From an uncultured Prevotella sp. (lineage in GTDB: Bacteria > Bacteroidota > Bacteroidia > Bacteroidales > Bacteroidaceae), in assembly GCA_947302435.1 (NCBI GenBank), contig CAMYVQ010000002.1, positions 1 to 64,000 on the forward strand: 64,000 nt of DNA, in the 5' to 3' direction. Both the position numbers and the translations under genes were made by a program. Below the pieces are notes generated by a model, which saw only the letters and a list, made by a program, of their open reading frames with translations, did no database searches and was not told where the DNA came from. Shown here in pieces: positions 9,287 through 16,684 of this stretch (position 1 is its first letter; the number at the start of each line of letters is the position of its first letter).

Positions 9287-10843
9287 TTATTTCCTTACGT
9301 CGCCTGGCACCATGCCGTATTCTTCCTTGAAGCACTTGGTGAAGTACGAAGGGGCCGTGAAACCGACGGCGTAGGCCACCTCGGAAACACTCTTGTCGGT
9401 GGTGAGCAGTAACTGGTAGGCGCGGTTCAGACGGGCTTTTCGTAGCAATTCTACGGGTGATGCACCAGCCACAGCCTTCACCTTGCGATAAAGCTGCACG
9501 CGGCTCAGATTCAGATCGGCGGCCAAGTCCTCTACGCTAAGCTCACTGTCGCTCAACCGTGACTCTATCACGCTTCTGAAATGGGTGATGAAGGCCGAGA
9601 CTGCCACTGGCTCGTCTTCTGCTATTGCTTCGTCTTCTGCCACGGCCCCAGCCGGCTTGTCAGTCTTTTCTTCTTGCTCACGAGGGGATTCCTGTTGTTG
9701 CAGATTCCACAGATTATTGACAATGCGTTCCTTCTGTATGTTCACCTTGCTGAGATGATAGAGATAGAACAGGATGAAGACTATAAGTAGCAGCATGATC
9801 ACACCGATGGCCAGCCAGTTGATGACGCGCTGCGTGTCAAGCTCATGCAGGTAGTTGTCGGCTTTATTGTGTAACTGATCCAGACGGTCAGCCTGCCGCA
9901 TCAGTTCTTCGCTCTGCATGAGCAGTACTTTGGCATTGTCACTTGTAACCAAGGCCGACATCAGCAAGGTCTCCTTCTCGTAGGGTTCGCTTTCGAGGAT
10001 GCGCACGGCCAGGTCGATGATCTGGTCGCCGTGGGTGGGATAGATATACGAGGCATCAAGCAGCGAGTCGCGCACCAACTGTATGCCGCCGTTCTCGCCT
10101 GGCAGGCCGTCGATGCCACAATAGAGAGGCCCCCTCCCTGCCTCCCCCGACTGGGGGAGGAGTTGGAAAGCCCTGCGGGCACCCATGGCAGTGCGGTCGT
10201 TTGCGCCGAACACTAAGTCTACGCGTACATCCTTATTATTATTGAGCCATTGTTTTATTCTCTCGTATGCCGTCGGCTCTGTCCAGTCGCCTTGTAATGA
10301 GGCAACCACCTTAATGCCAGATGCATCCTTGATGGCATCCATAAAGCCGTTGTGGCGCTCGATGGCAGGTGACGAGCCTTCCAAGCCCTTTATTTCCAAC
10401 ACATTGCCCTGTCCATGAAGCCGAGAGACAATGTATTCACCCATCACACGTCCCATCTCGTAGTTGTCGGCACTAATAAAGGCGGTATATTTCTGCGAAT
10501 TGGTCTTCCGCTCGAACACGATGACAGGGATGCCTTTGTCGTAGGCTCGGTCGATGGCAGGCGAGATGGTGGCCACCTGATTGGGAGCCACAATCAAGAG
10601 GTCGATGCCATCGTTCATGAGACTGTCGATCTGCTGCACCTGCCGCTCATCACTGTCGTATGCGGCGGCAAACTTCAGTTCCACATTGTCGTGGAAATAG
10701 GCTCCCATGCGCAACTCAGCATTCTGCTTGTCACGCCAGATGTCAGCCGAACATTGGGATATTCCGATACGGTACTTTACTTTGTCTCCAGAGCAAGATG
10801 CAAGTACCGTAGCCAATACAAATAAATAAAAGAATCTTTTCAT
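9287..10843 (-). CDS. Transmembrane one-component regulator: periplasmic sugar-binding (PBP1) domain + TM + AraC-type HTH; no kinase/receiver
   Basis: N-term lipobox-like VLASCSGD, PBP1 fold motifs (IGISQCSADIWRDK, IPVIVFERKT, YCGIDGLPGENG), TM VINWLAIGVIMLLLIVFILFYLYHL, C-term AraC HTH (LSVEDLAADLNLSRVQLYRKVKAV...VSEVAYAVGFTAPSYFTKCFKEEYG). Confidence 0.9.
   Translation of the reverse strand: MKRFFYLFVLATVLASCSGDKVKYRIGISQCSADIWRDKQNAELRMGAYFHDNVELKFAAAYDSDERQVQQIDSLMNDGIDLLIVAPNQVATISPAIDRAYDKGIPVIVFERKTNSQKYTAFISADNYEMGRVMGEYIVSRLHGQGNVLEIKGLEGSSPAIERHNGFMDAIKDASGIKVVASLQGDWTEPTAYERIKQWLNNNKDVRVDLVFGANDRTAMGARRAFQLLPQSGEAGRGPLYCGIDGLPGENGGIQLVRDSLLDASYIYPTHGDQIIDLAVRILESEPYEKETLLMSALVTSDNAKVLLMQSEELMRQADRLDQLHNKADNYLHELDTQRVINWLAIGVIMLLLIVFILFYLYHLSKVNIQKERIVNNLWNLQQQESPREQEEKTDKPAGAVAEDEAIAEDEPVAVSAFITHFRSVIESRLSDSELSVEDLAADLNLSRVQLYRKVKAVAGASPVELLRKARLNRAYQLLLTTDKSVSEVAYAVGFTAPSYFTKCFKEEYGMVPGDVRK
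10128..10170. repeat. In-frame GC-rich palindromic repeat inside the regulator gene
   Basis: GGCCCCCTCCCTGCCTCCCCCGACTGGGGGAGGAGTTGG; reverse complement matches the family copy at 22814-22854. Confidence 0.75.
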
Positions 10844-10958
10844 GGCGCAAAGATACAACTATTTTTTTTGAATTGGTTTTTGAAAGAGCAAACTTTTGTG
10901 TAAATAAAGAGAAAAAAGTTACAAATGCATATTTTTTTTCGTATCTTTGCGCATTGAT

Positions 10959-12434
10959 ATGGGAAAGATTATCGTAGCAGGCATAGGTCCTGGTAGCAAG
11001 GAAAACATCACACCCGCAGTGCTGGAGGCTGTGCGGGAAGCGGATGTCATCGTGGGGTACAAGTATTATTTCCAGTTTGTCGAACCTTTCGTCAAGGATG
11101 GGTGCGAGTGCATCGACACAGGCATGAAGCATGAGCGGGAGCGAGCCGAACAAGCCTTCCAACTCGCGGAGCAAGGCAAGACCGTTGTAGTCATCTCCTC
11201 TGGCGATGCTGGCATTTATGGCATGACACCACTCATCTATGAGATGCAGCGCGAAAGGAGTAGCGATGTCGTCGTGGAATCCCTGCCTGGCATCTCGGCA
11301 TTCCAGAAAGCGGCATCCCTGTTGGGAGCTCCTGTAGGACATGACTTCTGTGTCATCTCTTTGAGCGACTTGATGACACCATGGGAAGTGATAGAGCGGC
11401 GCATCAAGGCGGCTGCAGTGGGCGACTTTGTAACGGCTGTCTATAATCCCAAGTCGAATGGAAGATACTGGCAACTCTATCGTCTGCAAGAAATCTTCCT
11501 GCAAGAACGTGCTGCCAACACTCCCGTTGGCTATGTGCGACAAGCTGGAAGGGATGAACAGGAAATGACGGTGACCACGCTCGGTGAGTTCGACCCCGAA
11601 GCTGTCGACATGTTTACGGTCGTGCTCATTGGCAACTCCCAGTCCTATCAATGGAATGGCAAGATGATTACACCACGAGGCTACTACTATTTGCCCCCTA
11701 AGTTAGGGGGCGATAGGGGTCTGAACAGGCGAACTTCGGACATTGACAATGCTTTTTGTTCAGACCCCCATCCCCCTAACTTAGGGGGCTTAGGGCAGAG
11801 CATTATGATGGAGTCGTTCCGCACCATTGAGGGGGAATTGAAACGCAAAGACTATCCCCTTGACCACAAATGGGCATTGCTCCATGCGATTCACACCACT
11901 GCCGACTTCGACATGGAGAATCTTCTTCATACAGACGACGAGGCTGTTGCCACATTATATAATAAGGTTAAGAATGGCGAGTTGACAACAATCATCACCG
12001 ATGTCACCATGGTCACCAGCGGCATCCGCAAGGGTGCATTGCAGCGTCTGGGCATCGAAGCCAAATGTTATCTGAGCGATCCACGTGTAGCAACGATGGC
12101 AACCGAGAAGGGCATCACACGTACCCAGGCAGGCATTCGCCTCGCTGTAGAGGAACACCCTGATGCACTCTTTGCTTTCGGCAATGCGCCCACCGCTCTG
12201 ATGGAACTCTGTGACCTGATACGCAAAGGCAAGGCGCATCCCGCCGGTATCATCGCTGCCCCTGTCGGTTTTGTGCATGTCCGTGAGTCGAAGCACATGG
12301 TGAAGCCTTTCAAGGACATCCCCAAAATCATCGTCGAGGGACGCAAAGGAGGCTCCAATCTTGCTGCGACCCTATGTAATGCGATCCTTACCTTCGATGA
12401 TGCGGCGCAATTGAAACCGGGAAGAGATTTGTAA
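10959..12434 (+). CDS. cobJ-cobH: Fused precorrin-3B C17-methyltransferase (CobJ/CbiH) + precorrin-8X methylmutase (CobH/CbiC)
   Basis: N-term MGKIIVAGIGPGSKENITPAV...SSGDAGIYGM; C-term ITDVTMVTSGIRKG...FAFGNAPTAL...AAPVGFVHVRESK. Confidence 0.92.
   Translation: MGKIIVAGIGPGSKENITPAVLEAVREADVIVGYKYYFQFVEPFVKDGCECIDTGMKHERERAEQAFQLAEQGKTVVVISSGDAGIYGMTPLIYEMQRERSSDVVVESLPGISAFQKAASLLGAPVGHDFCVISLSDLMTPWEVIERRIKAAAVGDFVTAVYNPKSNGRYWQLYRLQEIFLQERAANTPVGYVRQAGRDEQEMTVTTLGEFDPEAVDMFTVVLIGNSQSYQWNGKMITPRGYYYLPPKLGGDRGLNRRTSDIDNAFCSDPHPPNLGGLGQSIMMESFRTIEGELKRKDYPLDHKWALLHAIHTTADFDMENLLHTDDEAVATLYNKVKNGELTTIITDVTMVTSGIRKGALQRLGIEAKCYLSDPRVATMATEKGITRTQAGIRLAVEEHPDALFAFGNAPTALMELCDLIRKGKAHPAGIIAAPVGFVHVRESKHMVKPFKDIPKIIVEGRKGGSNLAATLCNAILTFDDAAQLKPGRDL
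11692..11793. repeat. Large inverted repeat with nested palindromes at the CobJ/CobH junction
   Basis: TGCCCCCTAAGTTAGGGGGCGATAGGGGTCTGAACA ... TGTTCAGACCCCCATCCCCCTAACTTAGGGGGC; in frame. Confidence 0.9.
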
Positions 12435-12462
12435 AAGAATTGAAAATCAAAAAGTTGAAGCA

Positions 12463-13692
12463 TTGAAGTTCTACGTTATTGGCATCACCGACAACCCACA
12501 GCCTTTCTTCCCTCCCGAAGTGTTGGAGGTCATCAGGAGTGGGAAAGTGTTTTCTGGAGGCAAGCGCCACCATGAGATTGTGAAGTCCTTGCTTCCTAAA
12601 GATGCAGAGTGGATTGACATCACCGTGCCGCTCGATGATGTATTCGCCCAGTATTCTTCACTCTTCACTCTTCACTCTTCACTTTCTATCATCGTCTTTG
12701 CCAGTGGCGACCCGCTTTTTTTCGGCTTTGCCAATACCATTCAGCGGAAGATGCCTGATGCGGACATTGTGGTCTATCCCACCTTCAACTCTTTGCAAAT
12801 GCTGGCCCACAAACTTGTGATGCCCTATCACGATATGCGCATTGTCTCCCTCACGGGCCGTCCTTGGCAGGAATTTGACCGAGCTCTGATTGAGGGTACA
12901 ACGAAAGTAGGTGTTTTGACAGATAAGGAGCACACCCCTGCCGCCATTGCCCAACGCATGATGGACTACGGCTATACATATTATAAGATGTATGTGGGTG
13001 AGCACCTTGGCAACCCTGAGTCCGAAAAAGTCACAACACTGACCTTAGAGGAAGCCGCCCATCGCGATTTCACAATGCCTAACTGCGTGATAGCGGTAGC
13101 CGATTCTTCACTCTTCACTCTTCACTCTTCACTTTCGTTTGGACTTCCCGATGCCTCTTTCGCCCTCCTCAATGGCCGGGAGAAGATGATTACCAAGATG
13201 CCCATCCGCCTGCTCACTCTGCAAGCTCTTGACTTGCCCCACCGTCGTATGTTCTGGGACATCGGCTTCTGCACGGGTAGTGTGTCCATCGAGGCACGTC
13301 TGCTGTTCCCCCATCTGCAGATAGAGGCGTTCGAGATTCGTCCTGAGTGCGAAGCCATCATCCATGAGAACGCCCGTCGTTTCGGAGCCCCTGGCATCGG
13401 CATCCATATCGGCGACTTCCTAACTACTCCCCTGGAGGGGATGGGCATTCCTGATGCTGTCTTTATCGGAGGACATGGCGGAAAGCTGAAGGAAATCATG
13501 GCGAAAGTGTTGACGGTTCTTTCCCCCGATGGCATCATCGTGATGAATAGTGTCGTTGCGCCCAAGGTCACTACCGATAGCCGACAACTCTGGGATGAAG
13601 CCTGCCTGGAGCTGGGCCTGCGGCAGGAACCGCCACTTCATATCCAACTCAATGACAATCACCCAATCACTATATTGAAATGCAAACGATAG
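12463..13692 (+). CDS. cobL: Precorrin-6Y methyltransferase/decarboxylase, CbiE-CbiT fusion (CobL)
   Basis: CbiE: IIVFASGDPLFFG; CbiT: FWDIGFCTGSVSIEARLLFP; TTG start likely. Confidence 0.9.
   Translation: MKFYVIGITDNPQPFFPPEVLEVIRSGKVFSGGKRHHEIVKSLLPKDAEWIDITVPLDDVFAQYSSLFTLHSSLSIIVFASGDPLFFGFANTIQRKMPDADIVVYPTFNSLQMLAHKLVMPYHDMRIVSLTGRPWQEFDRALIEGTTKVGVLTDKEHTPAAIAQRMMDYGYTYYKMYVGEHLGNPESEKVTTLTLEEAAHRDFTMPNCVIAVADSSLFTLHSSLSFGLPDASFALLNGREKMITKMPIRLLTLQALDLPHRRMFWDIGFCTGSVSIEARLLFPHLQIEAFEIRPECEAIIHENARRFGAPGIGIHIGDFLTTPLEGMGIPDAVFIGGHGGKLKEIMAKVLTVLSPDGIIVMNSVVAPKVTTDSRQLWDEACLELGLRQEPPLHIQLNDNHPITILKCKR
12653..12686. repeat. In-frame heptanucleotide microsatellite (TCTTCAC)4 in cobL
   Basis: ATTCTTCACTCTTCACTCTTCACTCTTCACTTTC, encodes SSLFTLHSSLS; identical to 13103-13136. 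Confidence 0.95.
13103..13136. repeat. Second identical 34-bp (TCTTCAC)4 copy in cobL
   Basis: Exact copy of 12653-12686, 450 bp downstream, same reading frame. Confidence 0.95.
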
Positions 13693-15461
13693 CCATTATA
13701 CAGATTAGCGAGGCTGGAAGTGGGATTGCCACCCGCCTACAGGAGCACTATCCCGCAGCCGTCATTATAAGTCGCGACGCAGTTGCGACAAACTGGACGC
13801 AGTTCGATGCCTTTATCTTCATCGGAGCAATGGGCATCTGTGTGAGGACGATTGCGCCTCTCGTGGAGGACAAGCACAAAGACCCTGCTGTGGTGTGTGT
13901 CGACAGCTTCGGACAGAATGTCATTTCCGTGCTCAGCGGTCATGTGGGCGGTGCCAACGACTTGACTCGTCAAGTGGCTGCCATCATCGGAGGGCATGAG
14001 GTCATCACCACCCAAAGCGACAATGCTGGTCTGTGGGCGCTCGACACTTTTGAGAAGCGTTTCGACTGGCCTGTTGCCAGCGACATCGAAGACATGAACG
14101 ACTGCATCTTCGCTTTCGTGAAACGCCAACCCACCGCCCTGCTCTTGGAGGCAAGAGATGAAGGAACGGACTATTTGGAGAAGACGATGCCCGAGCATGT
14201 CACTCTTATCAACGACATCAGAGAGGCGGATTCCCAAAAATACAAGCTCGTCATCATCGTGTCACCCTACATTCAGCATTATCCGGCAGGGATGCAGGTC
14301 TTGCACTTCGTCCCGATGGTTGGCACGATTGGCTTTGGCCTGGCTCATCATCCTGATGACTACGAATACATCTACGACCAGATGGATGAAGCCTTCGCTG
14401 ACCGTGGCATTCTGCCCTGCGCCCATCGCTATTGTACGATCGATGTGAAGGCCGACGAGCCCTTTGTGGAGGAGCTGAAGAATGTGTATGACGAGGAGGT
14501 GGTGTTCTATACTGCTGAGGAGTTGGCGAAAGTAGATGTGCCCAACCCCAGCGCGACGGTTGCCAAGCACGTCGGCACACCCAGCGTGTGCGAAGCGGCA
14601 GCCATCTTGGGCTCCAATCATGGCAAGCTCATCATCCCGAAGGTGAAGGGAAAGAATTGGACGGCAGCCCTTGCCATCGATGAGAAACATCTTCGCCGGA
14701 AGAAAGGGCACATCGAGATTGTGGGTGCCGGCCCTGGCGACCCAGATTTGGTGAGTGTCAGGGGAAGAAAGATGCTGGAACGTGCCGACCTTATTCTCTA
14801 TGCTGGCTCGCTTGTTCCCAAAGCCCTTACGGAGTGCCACAAGCCCGGTGCTGTGGTGAGAAGTAGTGCCGACATGAATCTTGAAGAGCAGTGTGTACTC
14901 ATGAAAGAGCATTACGACTGTGGCCATTTCATCGTCCGCCTGCACACTGGCGACCCCTGCATCTTCGGGGCCATTCAGGAGCAGATGGCCTTCTTCGACC
15001 GCGAGGGCATGTCCTATCACATCACCCCAGGCATCTCGTCTTTCCTTGCCGCCGCCGCTGAATTGCAGAGCCAGTTCACCATACCTGAGCGCACGCAGAC
15101 CATTATCCTCACCCGTGGCGAAGGTCGCACACCAATGCCAGAGAAGGAAAAGCTGCACCTGTTGGCTCGCAGTCAGAGTACGATGTGCATCTTCCTCTCG
15201 GCACCCATTGTCGACGATGTGCAGGCCCAGCTTCTTCAGGAATATCCCGAGGACACCCCCGTCGCCGCCTGCTATCACCTCACCTGGCCCGACCAGAAGA
15301 TCTACCGTGGCGTATTGAAAGACCTCGCCCGTATGGTCCATGACAACCACCTCACCCTCACCACCATGCTCGTTGTTGGCGAGGCCATCGGCAACCGTCA
15401 GGGACTCTCCGAGCTTTACAACAAGCACTTCACCCATCTGTTCCGACAGGGTGAAGTCTGA
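13680..15461 (+). CDS. cbiG-cobM: Fused CbiG (cobalt-precorrin-5A hydrolase) + precorrin-4 C11-methyltransferase (CobM/CbiF)
   Basis: CbiG: FIFIGAMGICVRTIAPLVEDKHKDPAVV...LSGHVGGAN; CobM: IEIVGAGPGDPDLVSVRG...ADLILYAGSLVP. Confidence 0.92.
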   Translation: MQTIAIIQISEAGSGIATRLQEHYPAAVIISRDAVATNWTQFDAFIFIGAMGICVRTIAPLVEDKHKDPAVVCVDSFGQNVISVLSGHVGGANDLTRQVAAIIGGHEVITTQSDNAGLWALDTFEKRFDWPVASDIEDMNDCIFAFVKRQPTALLLEARDEGTDYLEKTMPEHVTLINDIREADSQKYKLVIIVSPYIQHYPAGMQVLHFVPMVGTIGFGLAHHPDDYEYIYDQMDEAFADRGILPCAHRYCTIDVKADEPFVEELKNVYDEEVVFYTAEELAKVDVPNPSATVAKHVGTPSVCEAAAILGSNHGKLIIPKVKGKNWTAALAIDEKHLRRKKGHIEIVGAGPGDPDLVSVRGRKMLERADLILYAGSLVPKALTECHKPGAVVRSSADMNLEEQCVLMKEHYDCGHFIVRLHTGDPCIFGAIQEQMAFFDREGMSYHITPGISSFLAAAAELQSQFTIPERTQTIILTRGEGRTPMPEKEKLHLLARSQSTMCIFLSAPIVDDVQAQLLQEYPEDTPVAACYHLTWPDQKIYRGVLKDLARMVHDNHLTLTTMLVVGEAIGNRQGLSELYNKHFTHLFRQGEV

Positions 15462-15499
15462 AAACAGTCATGATCCAACACATCACCAAACACTCTTGA

Positions 15500-16417
15500 A
15501 TGATGAACGACAGAGGTTGCTTGCCTTCATTCCTAGTCCTGACACTGTTCAGTGCCTTGTTCGTCGCATTTGTTTTCTCGCTGTCTAAGATTGTCCATGT
15601 CGATGATTTTCAACAACGTATCAGCAACCGATGGGAAAGACTGAAGTCTGACCGAGAGGAAACCCGTCGACGGGAGGTGGAACAGCAGAAACAGAAAGAA
15701 GCAGCTCTGGTGGAGCAAAGATTTAAAGCTCAGCAGGAAGAAGAACACCGATTGGCAGAAGCTCAGCAAGCGAATGTGACTGACACCGTGGTTGCAGAGC
15801 CTCCTGTCGATGAGAACATCCTGAAGCAACGCTTCGATTCACTGTGTCAGGTTGCCTTACGCAATTATCACCGCATGCCAGTATCAACTCCTCGAGCCGT
15901 TGACTTAGGGCTTAGCGTGCTTTGGGCCGACCGTAATCTGGGAGCCAAAAACAGTGATGAGAGTGGTTACTTCTTCACCCGTACAGGTAAACAGATTGAA
16001 AAGACGACAAAACGTTATTCGGAAATAGACGAGGCCATCCTGGCACAGCCGTCACTCGGCATGACGGCTTTCGATGCTGCACACATGCTTCTCTCTCACG
16101 GATGGCGATTGCCGACAGAAGAGGAGATGGTTGAGCTGAAGACCCGTTGCCAATGGGGCCAAGCTCAATACAACAATAAGAAGGAAGCCAATGTCTTGAT
16201 TGTCACTAACAATCAGGACATCAGTCTTCGCATCCCGCTATCAGGATTCATGCTAAAAAGTAGCGGCTTCACAAAAGAAGGTCATGCCACCATGTTCTGG
16301 TTGGCCGAGAACACACCCCATAACGTGTTCTACATCCACCCCCAAAACGGCATGTACCAGCCTCAGTTGCGCGACTTCGACATCGCAATGCCCATCAGAC
16401 CAGTAAAAGACAGGTAA
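15500..16417 (+). CDS. Membrane-anchored coiled-coil protein with FISUMP/DUF1566-like C-terminal domain
   Basis: N-terminal TM, RREVEQQKQKEAALVEQRFKAQQEEE coil, AVDLGLSVLWADRNLGA...GWRLPTEEEM. Confidence 0.65.
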   Translation: MMNDRGCLPSFLVLTLFSALFVAFVFSLSKIVHVDDFQQRISNRWERLKSDREETRRREVEQQKQKEAALVEQRFKAQQEEEHRLAEAQQANVTDTVVAEPPVDENILKQRFDSLCQVALRNYHRMPVSTPRAVDLGLSVLWADRNLGAKNSDESGYFFTRTGKQIEKTTKRYSEIDEAILAQPSLGMTAFDAAHMLLSHGWRLPTEEEMVELKTRCQWGQAQYNNKKEANVLIVTNNQDISLRIPLSGFMLKSSGFTKEGHATMFWLAENTPHNVFYIHPQNGMYQPQLRDFDIAMPIRPVKDR

Positions 16418-16684
16418 AGACTCCCGTTTTTCCCTATAGTTTTTCGTATATGGTAAAAAAACAGTGCAAAATGCAAATAATATGAGAAGAATTCTTTGTT
16501 GTGAAGAATGAATGTTGAACAGCAGATAACTTTCGACTTGGTTGCAAAAACTAATACTTACATTTTTATCACTAATATAAAAAAAACAGTAATTTTTCTC
16601 TGAAAGATAGTGATAATTACGGAATTATCAGTAAGTTTGCACTAAGATTCTATGTAAATACAATAGAGCATTGGAATTAACCGT

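Noticed and set aside
10743-11651. 302-aa minus-strand ORF over the regulator/cobJ junction
   Set aside because: Antisense to the CobJ domain and extends across the promoter gap; no recognisable domain.
14262-15437. 391-aa minus-strand ORF opposite cbiG-cobM
   Set aside because: Antisense open frame caused by codon bias; the plus strand clearly encodes CbiG and CobM motifs.
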